Shown: positions 1-10,100 of the stretch, piece by piece
Position numbering within the stretch: position 1 is the stretch's first letter
Layout: each line of letters opens with the position of its first letter
Assembly (NCBI RefSeq): GCF_000308555.1
Contig: NZ_BAFY01000200.1
Coordinates: 1 to 38,530, forward strand
Direction: 5' to 3'
DNA: 38,530 nt
Origin: Nocardia cyriacigeorgica NBRC 100375
GTDB lineage: Bacteria; Actinomycetota; Actinomycetes; Mycobacteriales; Mycobacteriaceae
Program-made: the position numbers and the translations under genes
The notes under the pieces: model-generated
What the model saw: the letters and a program-made list of their open reading frames with translations, nothing else
Database searches by the model: none
Told to the model about the DNA's origin: nothing

Positions 1-2
1 GC

Positions 3-284
3 AGCAAGCTCACCGAGATGCCGGTGCTGTGGGCCTACGCCCGTGACCTGTATCAGACCCCCGGTTTCGGCGACACGGTCGATTTCGGGCAGATCAAAAC
101 CCACTACTACGTGGTGCACACCGACATCAATCCCACCCGCGTCGTGCCCAAGGGCCCCGATCTGTCGAACTGGCTGACCCCGCACGGCCGTGAGGCGCTG
201 GGTGGCAGGCCCTTCGGCGACGGCACCCCGCCACCACCGCCGCCGCTGAGCGAGCGCGTGCCCGCACTGCGCGAGCCGCAGTAG
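3..284 (+). CDS. Glutathionyl-hydroquinone reductase (ECM4/YqjG family), C-terminal fragment
   Basis: Only the last ~93 codons are present; the gene enters from the left edge in frame 3. The residues YARDLYQTPGF, then IKTHYYVVHTDINPTRVVPKGP, match the C-terminal signature of the Xi-class GST / ECM4-YqjG family, where the KxHYY...INP block lies in the helical domain. Family members reduce glutathionyl- or, presumably in thiol-variant actinobacteria, mycothiol-conjugated hydroquinones in the cytosol; the thiol used here is an inference. The end is a proline-rich tail (six consecutive prolines) that is not part of the fold. The catalytic Cys lies outside the window. Confidence 0.85.
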   Translation, partial: SKLTEMPVLWAYARDLYQTPGFGDTVDFGQIKTHYYVVHTDINPTRVVPKGPDLSNWLTPHGREALGGRPFGDGTPPPPPPLSERVPALREPQ

Positions 285-318
285 GCCGAAGTCTCCCGAC
301 AGCGGTGCCGTGACCCGG

Positions 319-346
319 CCCACCGTGCGGATCCGCGCGCCGTGGG
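319..346 (+). terminator. Weak hairpin after the reductase gene
   Basis: The arms CCCAC (319-323) and GTGGG (342-346) enclose a second self-complementary core, GCGGATCCGC. There is no T-run. It sits 35 nt after the stop of the upstream gene, so it could end that transcript, but this is only suggestive. Confidence 0.3.
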
Positions 347-357
347 GTCGGAACCTA

Positions 358-380
358 TGACAGCGGGTAATCCGTTGTCA
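358..380 (+). promoter_or_regulatory. Imperfect 9-bp dyad upstream of the EcsC-like gene
   Basis: TGACAGCGG (358-366) and CCGTTGTCA (372-380) form a dyad with one G-T mismatch around GTAAT. It lies 64 nt upstream of the next start codon and could be an operator or a small hairpin. No promoter hexamers are convincing nearby. Confidence 0.3.
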
Positions 381-444
381 GAACGAGCTGACGGCGCAGG
401 TGCCCTACAGTTGCGCAGCAGAGGCCGAAGAGGAGGATGAGGCC

Positions 445-1191
445 GTGTTCACCAAGGCGTTCGAGAAAGCGGTGGTCGAGCTACTCGATACCGGATCCCG
501 CCTGCAAGCCCCCGCGGTCGCCAAGTATGTGGCGCGGCTGCGACGCGCGCATCCGGACGAGACGCCGGCGCAGATCATCGAGCGGCTGGAAAAGCAGTAC
601 CTGCTCGCGGTGACCGGCAGCGGAAGCGCGGTCGGCGCCACAGCCGCGGTGCCAGGGGTCGGCACCCTCGCCGCGCTGGCCGCGGTCAGCGCCGAGACCA
701 CCTTCTTCATGGAAGCCTCCGCGGTGTTCACCCTTGCGGTCGCCTCGGTGCACGGGGTGCGGCCGCAGGACAAGGAGCAGCGGCGAGCGCTGGTGCTCGC
801 GGTCGTGCTCGGCGATACCGGTATGGAGATCGTGCAGAAAAGCGTCGGCCATTCCGCCAAGAACTGGGGCACGGCGTTCGCGAACCGCATTCCCGGGCTG
901 TCGGGCATGAACGAATCGCTGATCAAGCGGTTCATCGTCCGGTTCGTCACCAAACGCGCCGCGCTGATGGCGGGCAAGGTGGTGCCCGCGGGTATCGGCG
1001 CGGTCATCGGCGGGGCAGGCAACCGCGCGCTCGGCAAGGCCACGATCACCAACGCGCGCAAGGCCTTCGGTCCCGCACCGGCCCACTTCCCGGCCGACCA
1101 GCCGATGATCATCGACGCCGATCCGCTCACCGCGCTGGAATCCTCGCCGGTGGCCTCGGCCTACCCGCCGCCCCCGGCCGCCTCCCGGTGA
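445..1191 (+). CDS. EcsC-like conserved protein, probably membrane associated
   Basis: 248 aa from GTG at 445. This start is chosen because AGGAGG (431-436) lies 8 nt upstream; a longer reading from GTG 400 has no such site. After a helical N-terminus (residues 1-55) come small-residue-rich segments around VPGVGTLAALAAVSAETTFF and FTLAVASVHGV, a charged PQDKEQRRALVLAVV stretch, and a C-terminal VVPAGIGAVIGGAGNRALG...ARKAFG pattern. This arrangement resembles the EcsC family; that is my tentative assignment from pattern only. The stop overlaps the following ABC ATPase start by 4 bp (GTGA), so the two are co-translated. EcsC proteins sit beside ABC transporters in Bacillus too, but its role is unknown. 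In M. tuberculosis an uncharacterised membrane protein also lies beside kgd. Confidence 0.75.
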   Translation: MFTKAFEKAVVELLDTGSRLQAPAVAKYVARLRRAHPDETPAQIIERLEKQYLLAVTGSGSAVGATAAVPGVGTLAALAAVSAETTFFMEASAVFTLAVASVHGVRPQDKEQRRALVLAVVLGDTGMEIVQKSVGHSAKNWGTAFANRIPGLSGMNESLIKRFIVRFVTKRAALMAGKVVPAGIGAVIGGAGNRALGKATITNARKAFGPAPAHFPADQPMIIDADPLTALESSPVASAYPPPPAASR

Positions 1192-2183
1192 GCGCCGCAC
1201 GACCGCAGGCCTTCGCCGTCCGCGGAGTGACCAAGCGTTACGACCTGACCGAGGCCATCCGCGAGGTCAGTTTCACCGTCGCACCCGGCACCGTCGCCGC
1301 GTTGGTCGGCCCGGAGGACGCGGGCAAGACGACGGTGGTCGGCGTGCTGCTCGGGCTGCTCGAGCCCACCGCGGGCGCGGTGGAGGCGGGCGGATTCGAT
1401 GTGAGTAACCGGCCCGACTACGCACCTGTGGTCGGCGGCGTGCTCGACCCGCGCGGGCTGCACCCCGGCCGCACCATCCGGGACCACCTGCGGATCTACG
1501 CCGCCGCGGCCGGCCTGCCGGACCGGCGGGTGCGTGAGGTCCTGGAGCAGACCGGGCTGACCGACTTCGCGGGTACCAAGCCCGACGGGCTCAGCCCAGG
1601 GCGTCAGCTGCGGGCCGCGATCGCGACCGCGCTGCTGCCGAACCCGCAGCTGCTGGTCCTCGACGATCCCACCCTGGAACTCGACAGCGTCGAACACGCC
1701 TGGCTGACCGATTTCCTGCGCGGGTACTCGGGCCGTGGCGGGAGCGCGCTGGTCACCGGACGCAGCCTGGCCGCGGTGTTGCCGTTCACCGACAGCATCG
1801 TCGTCCTGAGCGAGGGCTCGGTGGTGTACCAGGGCAGCCCGGCGCGGCTGCGGCGCAACAATCCCGACCGGCTGGTGGTGGCGACATCTTCGGCGATCGC
1901 GCTGGCCACGGCGCTGGCCGTGGCCGGGTACACCGATGCGGTCATCCGCCAGGACGGCAGACTCGCCGTCGCCGAGGCGAACCAGGACCAGATCCTGGCG
2001 ATCGCCGGCGCGGCCGGAGTCCGCATCGACAGCATCGTCGCCGATCCCATCCACCCCGACCGGGTGCTGGCCTCACTCACTGCTGCGTCCCGTCAGCGGC
2101 CGGTGGTCACCGGTACCGCCGCACCGCCGCACCCCGCTCGACCTCCGCAACCGTCTCCGATGCCGTACGGGATTCCACGATGA
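1188..2183 (+). CDS. ABC transporter ATP-binding protein with degenerate catalytic site
   Basis: 331 aa from GTG, overlapping the preceding stop by 4 bp. The ATPase domain occupies residues ~7-225. Walker A is GPEDAGKTT (41-49), an acidic variant of GPNGAGKTT. The signature is LSPGR, and Walker B is LLVLDDP with Asp159. The catalytic Glu position (160) holds Asp, and the H-loop His is replaced by Arg (TGRSLAAV). The Q-loop region reads GGVLDPRGLHPGRT, as in actinobacterial ABC-2 exporters. The C-terminal ~100 residues carry a DUF4162-like region. It overlaps the permease gene by 4 bp, so the pair forms one exporter. Substrate unknown. Loss of both catalytic Glu and switch His suggests slow or regulatory ATPase activity, unless another ATPase partners the permease. 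Confidence 0.9.
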   Translation: MSAARPQAFAVRGVTKRYDLTEAIREVSFTVAPGTVAALVGPEDAGKTTVVGVLLGLLEPTAGAVEAGGFDVSNRPDYAPVVGGVLDPRGLHPGRTIRDHLRIYAAAAGLPDRRVREVLEQTGLTDFAGTKPDGLSPGRQLRAAIATALLPNPQLLVLDDPTLELDSVEHAWLTDFLRGYSGRGGSALVTGRSLAAVLPFTDSIVVLSEGSVVYQGSPARLRRNNPDRLVVATSSAIALATALAVAGYTDAVIRQDGRLAVAEANQDQILAIAGAAGVRIDSIVADPIHPDRVLASLTAASRQRPVVTGTAAPPHPARPPQPSPMPYGIPR

Positions 2184-2962
2184 TCGACGTCCTGCCCGCG
2201 GACCTGCTGCCGGCGATCAACTCCGAACTGCGCAAGACCGCCACGCTGCGCTGGCCCCGGCTGCTCACCGCGCTGGTGGTGGCCATCGCCGTGGTGACGA
2301 GTTCGGTCACTGCAATCCTGTCCGGACCGGCCGACCCGGAAGGTGAACCGGCCACCGGCGCCGCGACCATCGGGCTGTACCTGGCATTGCTCGCGGTCGT
2401 GCTGGCGGTCGGCGGATACGGCGCGGCTGCCGCCGGCAGCGAGTTCCGCCACGACACCATGGCGATCACCGCGATGTTCACCCCCCACCGCGACCGGCTG
2501 GTCGGCGCCAAAATGCTGGTCACGGCCGCTGTCGCACTGGGTGCGGCGGTGCTGGTCGAGCTCGTCGCGCTGGGGTGCCTGTTCGCGTTCGGCAACGGCA
2601 AGTTCGAGATCACCGCGCAGTTGTTCGCCGTGCTCGGCGGCGGGCTGGTCGCGGCCGTGTGCTGGTCGCTGATCGGCACGGGCCTCGGGCTGTGGCTGCG
2701 TTCACCCGGCACCGGCGTGGCGCTGATGCTCGGCTGGCTGCTGGTGATCGAGCCACTGATCTGGCTGGTGAGCACCGGGCTCGGCATCGCGGGAGTCGCG
2801 ACACTGCTGCCGGGATCGTCGACGGTGAGCACCCTGATGGTGGGCTCGTTTGCCGGTGCCGACCTGCTCGCACCGACGCCGGCGGCGATCGTGGTGCTGC
2901 TGCTGTGGACCATCGGCATCGGTGGCCTTGGCTGGTGGTCGGTGCGCTCGCGCGACCTGTGA
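2180..2962 (+). CDS. ABC-2 type transporter permease
   Basis: 260 aa, starting with ATGA that overlaps the ATPase stop. A short cytoplasmic N-terminus (NSELRKTATLRWPR) precedes about six hydrophobic segments: near residues 28-50, 65-90, 112-140, 150-175, 180-210 and 232-255. A KTA/R-rich amphipathic start and GSEFRHDTMAITAMFTPHR in the first cytoplasmic loop are typical of ABC-2 permeases that work with single-domain ATPases. It forms an exporter with the product of 1188-2183. The cargo cannot be read from sequence. A 90-bp gap separates it from the fused ABC exporter, so that gene may have its own promoter. Confidence 0.88.
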   Translation: MIDVLPADLLPAINSELRKTATLRWPRLLTALVVAIAVVTSSVTAILSGPADPEGEPATGAATIGLYLALLAVVLAVGGYGAAAAGSEFRHDTMAITAMFTPHRDRLVGAKMLVTAAVALGAAVLVELVALGCLFAFGNGKFEITAQLFAVLGGGLVAAVCWSLIGTGLGLWLRSPGTGVALMLGWLLVIEPLIWLVSTGLGIAGVATLLPGSSTVSTLMVGSFAGADLLAPTPAAIVVLLLWTIGIGGLGWWSVRSRDL

Positions 2963-3052
2963 CGCAGGGCGTCGGTTCGCTCACGCTCGTCCTTCGACGG
3001 GAACAAGTGTCTGTCGGTGGGTGTCGTTATGGTCGATGGCACGAAGTGAGGG

Positions 3053-6000
3053 GTGGCTGACGGGGGGCTGGTTGTGGACGGATCGGCGCGGGTGAGCACA
3101 GTAGTCGTCGGGGGATCAGAAAGCGTGGTGCGGGCACCAGGCTGGATTCGGCGGCTGTGGCGGGAGAGCACACGGCATCGGCGGACCGTTGTCGGGATCA
3201 CGGTCGCGGTGCTGGCGGGGGCGGCCGCCGAGATCGTCGCGCCACTGCTGACCAAGCGAGCCGTCGATGCGGCGGGCATCGGCGATACCGGGGTGATCGG
3301 AACCGTTGCCGCGCTCCTGGTGCTGCTCGCCCTCGGCCGGTTCCTCGCCTCCTTCGGGCGGCGGCTGCTGGCCGGACGACTGTCGCTGGATGTCCAGCAT
3401 GCGCTGCGGGTGAATCTGCTCGGCTCGCTGCAACGACTCGACGGCGCCGGGCAGGACGCGATCCGGACCGGGCAGGTGGTGTCGCGGTCGATCACCGACC
3501 TGCAACTGGTGCAGGGCTTGCTGGCGATGGCGCCGCTGTCGGGGATGTCGCTGCTGCAATTCCTGCTCGCCGCGGCGGTGATGATGTGGCTGTCGCCGCT
3601 GCTGGCCACGGTCGCGCTGCTGGTAGTGCCCGCCGTCGCCGTGGTGGTGTACCGGATCCGGCCCAAGCTGTACGCGGCCACCTGGTCGGCGCAGCAGCGT
3701 GCGGCCGACCTCGCCCAGCACGTCGAGGAAACGGTCACCGGCGTCCGGGTGGTCAAGGGGTTCGGCCAGGAAGCGCGAATGGTCGACCGGCTGGAACGGC
3801 ACGGACGCAAGCTGTTCGCCGAACGCATGCGTGCCGCCGCCATCAACTCCCGTTTCGCCCCGACCCTGGCGGCCATACCGCAGGCCGGCCTGGTCGGCGT
3901 GGTCGCCCTCGGCGGCGTGCTGGCCATGCGCGGCAGCATCGGCCTCGGCACCTTCCTCGCGTTCACCGCCTACGTCGCCACCATGACCACCACGGCACGC
4001 ACCATGGCCTCGGTGGTGATCATGGCCCAGCTGACCAGGGCGGCCGCCGAACGCGTGTACCAGGTGATCGACGCCGCGCCCACCGTCGCCGATCCGGAGC
4101 ATCCGCGGAACCTGCCGGACGGGCCGCTCGGCGTCGACATCGCGGCGCTCACCTTCGGATTCGATCCGGACCGGCCGGTACTGCGCGATCTCGACCTCAC
4201 CGTCCGGCCGGGCGAAACGGTGGCGATCATCGGTCCCGCTGGCTCAGGCAAAACCACCCTGTCGCTGCTGCTGCCCCGGTTCTACGCACCGGACTCCGGC
4301 ACGATCAGGTTGTTCTCCGCACCGGACACGGCAGCGCCCGAAGCGGGGATCGACGCCGGCGCTCCCCTCCCGAACCCGGTGCCGACGGCCGAGGGCGACG
4401 ACCGCCACACCGGAGCACCCACGCCGACCGGCCATCCCGCACGGGCGGGCACCGGCCGCGAGGGGCCCGCCGCACATACCCACCAGCGCGGCGACAGCCA
4501 GGGCGACCGCCCGGCATCTGGATCGACGACCGGCGGGTCGGGCCGCATCTGCCCGGCCGATCCGCTGCCGGGCGACCCTGTCGACATCGCCCAACTCAGG
4601 GCAAGCGACCTGCGCGCTGCCATCGGCGTGGTCTTCGACGACCCGTTTCTGTTCTCCGACACGATCGCCGCGAATATCGCCCTCGGCAGCCCCGAGGCCA
4701 CCGATGCCGAGATCCGGCAGGCGGCGAAAATGGCCGCGGCCGACGAGTTCATCAATGAGCTGCCCGACGGTTACGACACCGTGGTGGGCGAACGTGGACT
4801 CACCCTGTCCGGTGGCCAGCGCCAGCGCATCGCCTTGGCGCGGGCCCTGCTGGCCCGGCCGCGCATTCTGGTTCTCGACGACGCCACCTCGGCCGTCGAT
4901 GCCGTCACCGAGGCCGCCATCTTCGATGCGCTGCCCGGTCGCGGCGAACGCACCACGATCATCCTGGCGCACCGCGAATCGACCCTCGCGCACGCCGACC
5001 GGGTGATCCGGCTGCCCGCGCCGGCCCATGCGCTACCGATCGCCGAACCCCTGGTTCCGGAGCCGCCACGCCGGACCCCGCGCGGCGCGGGCCGGGCCGC
5101 GGCCGCCGATCTGAGCGAGACGCCGGAGCTGCGGCGCACCATCGAACGGCTGCCACCGGCCACCGAGGAACCCGGGCTGGACGCCGCGCGGCTACGACAA
5201 CCCGATCCCGGCTTCCGGCTGATCCGCTTGCTGTGGCCGGTGCGTGTCCTGGTGCTGACGGTCATGATCTTGCTGGCGGTGGAGGCGCTGATCGGGATCG
5301 GGTTCCCGCCGATCGTCCGGTACGCCATCGATGCAGGCGTCAGCGGCGACGATCCCGGGGCGCTCGCCCGAGCCGCGTTTCTCGGGACGGTATTGGTGCT
5401 GGCGGGCTGGATCGTTGCCGCGGCCACCACCACGCTGACCGCCCGCACCGGTGAGCGGGTGCTCTACGGGCTCCGGGTGCGCAGCTACGCCCATCTCCAG
5501 CGGCTGGGCCTGGACTATTACGAGCGGGAACTGTCCGGCCGGATCATGACTCGGATGACCACGGACGTAGGCCGCCTTGTCGACCTTCTTGCAGACCGGC
5601 GTCTCGACCGCACTGGTGAGCGCGCTCTCGCTGCTGGCCATCGCGGTGGCGCTGCTGGTCATCGATGCCTCGCTCGCGCTGGTGGTGCTGCTCGGCGTGC
5701 TGCCGCCGCTGGTGCTCGCGACGGTGATCTTCCGGCGGGTCTCCTCGGCGGCCTACACCATCTCGCGCGAACACGTCTCCACCGTCAACGCCGACTTCCA
5801 GGAGAACATCAGCGGCCTGCGCGCGGTGCAGGCCTACCGGCACGAACCGCTCGCGGCGCGGCGCTTCGCCGAATACTCCGAGCGTTACCGGCACAGCCGG
5901 ATGCGCGCCCAGCGGGCGATCGCGTTGTACTTCGCGTTCATCTCGGCCTGGTCGGACCTGGCGCTGGCCATGGTGGTGTTCGTCGGAGCCCGCGAGATCG

Positions 6001-7007
6001 CCGGCGGCACCACCAGCGCGGGCACCCTCGTCGCGTTCGTGCTCTACCTGGAGCTGCTGTTCGGGCCGGTGCAACACCTGTCGCAGGTCTTCGACGGGTA
6101 TCAGCAGGCCAAGGTGGGTCTGCGCCGGATCGGCGCGCTGCTGCGCACGGAATCCTCCATCGCCCCCGACTCCCCCGGCGCCGTCCCCATCACCGGCCGG
6201 CTCGACGGCGCCGTCCGCCTCGACCGGGTGCGCTTCGGCTACCCCGGCACCGAGAACCTCGCGCTCGACGATGTCTGCCTCGACATCCCGGCCGGTACGA
6301 CGCTGGCGCTCGTCGGCGCCACCGGCGCGGGCAAATCGACCATCGTCAAGCTGCTGGCCCGTCTCTACGACCTACCGGCCGACGGCGCGGGTGCGGTCCG
6401 CGTCGACGAGGTCGACCTGCGCGACTACCGGCTCGCCGACTACCGGGCCCGCCTCGGCATCGTCCCGCAGGAACCTCACCTGTTCACCGGCGACGTCGCC
6501 AGCAACATTGCATTCGGGAAACCATCGGCGACCGCAGAACAGATCGCCGCGGCGGCCGCGGCGGTGGGCGCGACCGCCATGATCGACGCGCTCCCCCTCG
6601 GGATGGCCCAGCCGGTGGGTGAGCGCGGGCGCGGCCTTTCGGCCGGACAGCGGCAGCTGATCGCGCTCGCCCGGGCCGAACTGGTCGACCCAGACCTGCT
6701 GCTATTGGACGAGGCGACGGCAACCCTCGACCCGGATACCGAGCAATCGGTGCTGGTCGCGACGAAGACGCTGGCCCGCAACCGCACCACCGTGGTCGTC
6801 GCGCACCGGCTGGCGACGGCAGCGCGCGCCGATCGGATAGCCGTCGTCGACCACGGCCGGATCGTAGAAATCGGCGCGCACGAGCAATTGCTGGCGGCGG
6901 ACGGGGCGTATGCCCGACTCTGGGCAGCGGCCGGAGAACGGGAGGGAATATTCTCAGCGGAAGACAGGTCGTCACCATGGAGGAGCGGCCTGTCCGCCGG
7001 TCGGTAG
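3053..7007 (+). pseudogene. Fused TMD-NBD-TMD-NBD ABC exporter, interrupted by a frameshift at ~5570
   Basis: Taken together this is one ABC exporter polypeptide of the Rv0194 type (two TMD-NBD halves fused, family length ~1200 aa). Starts at GTG 3053, 3074 or 3092 are all in frame and cannot be separated. TMD1 spans residues ~25-330. NBD1 has Walker A GPAGSGKTT (394-402), signature LSGGQ (585-589), Walker B LVLDDA with Asp610 in the catalytic-Glu position, and H-loop His640. An ~80-residue Pro/Gly/Ala/Thr-rich insertion (nt ~4310-4580) separates Walker A from the VFDDPFLF loop, where Gln is replaced by Asp. TMD2 begins at ~5215. At 5567-5571 the reading frame shifts by one base: the upstream frame gives [11 protein letters not shown], while the other frame continues the expected ALSTFLQTG. 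The upstream frame then runs as arginine-rich nonsense to 6622. A single extra base gives an exact-length join, so either the gene is a young pseudogene or the base is a sequencing error. Confidence 0.8.
5577..7007 (+). CDS. Second-half segment (TMD2/NBD2) of the fused ABC exporter in the shifted frame
   Basis: This open segment carries the rest of TMD2 and an intact NBD2. [15 protein letters not shown] continues the helix expected after TTDV. TMD helices near [15 protein letters not shown] and [17 protein letters not shown] follow. NBD2 has Walker [10 protein letters not shown] (starting at nt 6315), QEPHLF in the Q-loop, signature LSAGQ, Walker B LLLLDEA with the catalytic Glu present, and H-loop His in [12 protein letters not shown]2 therefore holds the consensus ATP site while NBD1 holds the degenerate one, as in known asymmetric ABC exporters. 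The nominal TTG start at 5577 is mid-helix and has no ribosome binding site, so independent translation of a useful protein is unlikely. It is listed to record the coding content. Confidence 0.6.
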   Translation: MSTFLQTGVSTALVSALSLLAIAVALLVIDASLALVVLLGVLPPLVLATVIFRRVSSAAYTISREHVSTVNADFQENISGLRAVQAYRHEPLAARRFAEYSERYRHSRMRAQRAIALYFAFISAWSDLALAMVVFVGAREIAGGTTSAGTLVAFVLYLELLFGPVQHLSQVFDGYQQAKVGLRRIGALLRTESSIAPDSPGAVPITGRLDGAVRLDRVRFGYPGTENLALDDVCLDIPAGTTLALVGATGAGKSTIVKLLARLYDLPADGAGAVRVDEVDLRDYRLADYRARLGIVPQEPHLFTGDVASNIAFGKPSATAEQIAAAAAAVGATAMIDALPLGMAQPVGERGRGLSAGQRQLIALARAELVDPDLLLLDEATATLDPDTEQSVLVATKTLARNRTTVVVAHRLATAARADRIAVVDHGRIVEIGAHEQLLAADGAYARLWAAAGEREGIFSAEDRSSPWRSGLSAGR

Positions 7008-7049
7008 CACCGCCGATTCGGGGCTGGGCCTATCCTCGACAGAGGGCGC

Positions 7050-7069
7050 ATCGGCGCGTATCCGCCGAT
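7050..7069 (+). terminator. Hairpin between the ABC exporter and kgd
   Basis: ATCGGCG (7050-7056) pairs perfectly with CGCCGAT (7063-7069) around CGTATC, 43 nt after the exporter stop. No T-run follows. It could be a weak terminator or part of the kgd leader. TATCCT (7031-7036) fits a -10 TANNNT pattern upstream of kgd, but no matching -35 is visible. Confidence 0.3.
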
Positions 7070-7131
7070 CCCCGTGCCGGGCACGTCACAAACGTCGCAG
7101 CGCGAAGAACGAAATGAGGCGAACACCTGCT

Positions 7132-10100
7132 GTGAGCAGCTCAACTTCCCAGTTCGGACAGAACCAGTGGCTAGTCGACGAGATGTATCAGAAGTTCAAG
7201 AACGATCCGTCATCGGTCGACGAAAGTTGGCACGAGTTCCTCGCCGATTACACCCCCGACGCGTCCGGTGAGTCTCAGGCCGGTCAGCCGACGCCAGCGC
7301 AGGCCCCCGCCCCGGCACCCGCGCAGGCAGCGACGACCGCGCCGGTGAACTCGGCTCCGGCGCCCACCGCCGCCGCGCCCAAGCCTGCCGCCACGCCCAA
7401 GGCTGCCGCCGCGCCGAAGCCCCCGGCGCCGAAGCCCGCGGCCACGGCCCCGGCCGCCGCACCTGCCCCGCAGCAGGCGCGCGCCCCCAAGACCACCCCG
7501 GCGCCGACGTCCAACGCCGCGCCGACCGGCGGACCCAAGGCGGCCGCCCCGGCGGCCGACCAGACGAAGGTGCTGCGTGGTGCGGCAGCCGCGGTCGCCA
7601 AGAACATGTCCGCCTCGCTCAGCATCCCCACCGCGACCAGTGTCCGGGCCATCCCGGCCAAGCTGATGATCGACAATCGCCTGGTCATCAACAACCATCT
7701 GGCCCGCACCCGCGGCGGCAAGATCTCCTTCACCCACCTGCTCGGCTACGCCATCGTGCAGGCGGTCAAGGCTTTCCCGAACATGAACCGGCATTTCGCC
7801 GAGATCGACGGGAAGCCGAACTCGGTCACCCCCGCGCACACCAACCTCGGCCTCGCCATCGACCTGCCGGGCAAGGACGGTAACCGTTCGCTGGTCGTGG
7901 CCGCGATCAAGGGCTGCGAGGAGATGACCTTCGGGCAGTTCCACACCGCCTACGAAGACATCGTGCGCCGCGCCCGCGAGGGCAAGCTGACCGCCGAGGA
8001 CTTCAGCGGCGTCACCATCTCGCTCACCAACCCCGGCACCATCGGCACCGTGCACTCGGTGCCACGGTTGATGGCGGGCCAGGGCGCGATCATCGGCGCC
8101 GGCGCCATGGAGTACCCGGCCGAATTCCAGGGCATGAGCGATGAGCGCATCGCCGAGATCGGCGTCGGCAAGCTGATGACGCTGACCTCGACCTACGACC
8201 ACCGCATCATCCAGGGCGCCGAGTCCGGCGACTTCCTGCGCACCATCCACCAGCTGCTGATCTCCGACGAGTTCTACGACGAGATCTTCCACGGCCTCGG
8301 TGTGCCGTACGAGCCGGTGCGCTGGCGCAAGGACGTCAGGGAACGCGGTGTCGACAAGAGCACTCGCGTGCTCGAGATGATCGCCGCCTACCGCAACCGC
8401 GGCCACCTGATGGCCGACACCGACCCGCTGCGCCTGGTCAAGGACAAGTTCCGCAGCCACCCCGACCTCGACGTCACCCAGCACGGGTTGACCCTGTGGG
8501 ACCTCGACCGCGAATTCAACGTCGGCGGCTTCCACGGCCAGGAGCGGATGAAGCTGCGCGATGTGCTGTCGGTGCTGCGCGACTCCTACTGCCGCCACGT
8601 CGGTGTCGAGTACACCCACATCCTGGAGACCGACCAGCTCGAGTGGATCCAGGAGCGGGTCGAGCAGAAGCACGTCAAGCCGACCGTCGCCCAGCAGAAG
8701 TACATCCTGAACCGGCTGAACGCGGCCGAGGCGTTCGAGACCTTCTTGCAGACCAAGTACGTCGGCCAGAAGCGGTTCTCGCTGGAGGGCGCCGAATCGG
8801 TCATCCCGATGATGGACGCGGTGATCGACCAGTGCGCCGAGCACAGCCTCGACGAGGTCGTCATCGGTATGCCGCACCGCGGCCGGCTCAATGTGCTGGC
8901 CAATATCGTCGGCAAGCCGTACTCGAAGATCTTCACCGAGTTCGAGGGCAACATGAACCCGGCGGCCACCCACGGCTCCGGCGACGTGAAGTACCACCTC
9001 GGCGCGCGCGGCACCTACCTGCAGATGTTCGGCGACAACGAGATCGAGGTCTCGCTGACCGCCAACCCCTCGCACCTCGAGGCGGTCGATCCGGTGCTCG
9101 AGGGCCTGGTCCGCGCCAAGCAGGACCTGCTGGACAAGGGCGACGGCCCCGAGGGCTTCTCGGTCATGCCGCTGATGCTGCACGGTGACGCCGCGTTCGC
9201 GGGCCAGGGCGTGGTCGCCGAGACGCTGAACCTGTCGGGTCTGCGCGGTTACCGTGTCGGCGGCACCATCCACATCGTGGTGAACAACCAGATCGGCTTC
9301 ACCACCGCGCCGGAGAACAGCCGCTCCACCGAATACTCCACCGACATCGCGAAGTTCATCGGCGCGCCGATCTTCCACGTCAACGGTGACGACCCGGAGG
9401 CCTGCGACTGGGTCGCGCGCCTGGCGGTCGACTTCCGCCAGAAGTTCCGCAAGGACGTGGTCATCGACCTGATCTGCTACCGCCGTCGCGGCCACAACGA
9501 GGGCGACGACCCGTCGATGACGCAGCCGTACATGTACGACGTCATCGACACCAAGCGCTCGGTGCGCAAGAGCTACACCGAGAGCCTGATCGGCCGTGGC
9601 GACATCTCCATGAAAGAGGCCGAGGACGCGCTGCGCGACTACCAGGGCCAGCTGGAGCGCGTGTTCAACGAGGTCCGCGAACTGGAGAAATACACGCCGG
9701 AGCCCAGTGAATCGGTCGAGGACGATCAGAAGGTGCCCGCGACGGTGCAGACCGCCGTGGACAAGTCGGTGCTGCAACGCATCGGCGACGCGTTCCTCAA
9801 TGTGCCCGAGGGCTTCAACGTGCACCCGCGTGTCAAGCCGGTGCTGGAGAAGCGGCGGGAGATGGCCTACGAGGGCAAGGTCGACTGGGCCTTCGCCGAG
9901 CTGCTGGCCTTCGGCACGCTCATCGACGAGGGTCGCGCGGTGCGGTTGACCGGTCAGGACTCCCGTCGCGGCACGTTCACCCAGCGTCACGCGGTGATCA
10001 TCGACCGCAAGACCGCCGAGGAGTACACCCCGCTGCACAACATCGGGTCGACCAACCCGGGCTGGTTCGCTGTGCACGACTCGGCACTGAGCGAATTCGC

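Noticed and set aside
1161..2054. Minus-strand 297-codon frame opposite the ABC ATPase
   Set aside because: Shadow frame; the plus strand carries coupled starts and ABC motifs.
6910..7131. N-terminal extension of kgd reading into the ABC exporter 3' end
   Set aside because: Overlaps about 100 bp of NBD2-containing coding sequence, and family members start at the [16 protein letters not shown] segment.
7261..7570. Alternating GCC/CCG-rich repeats in the kgd N-terminus, considered as a mobile repeat or assembly artefact
   Set aside because: In frame and explained by the Ala/Pro/Lys flexible linker between the N-terminal segment and the acyltransferase domain.
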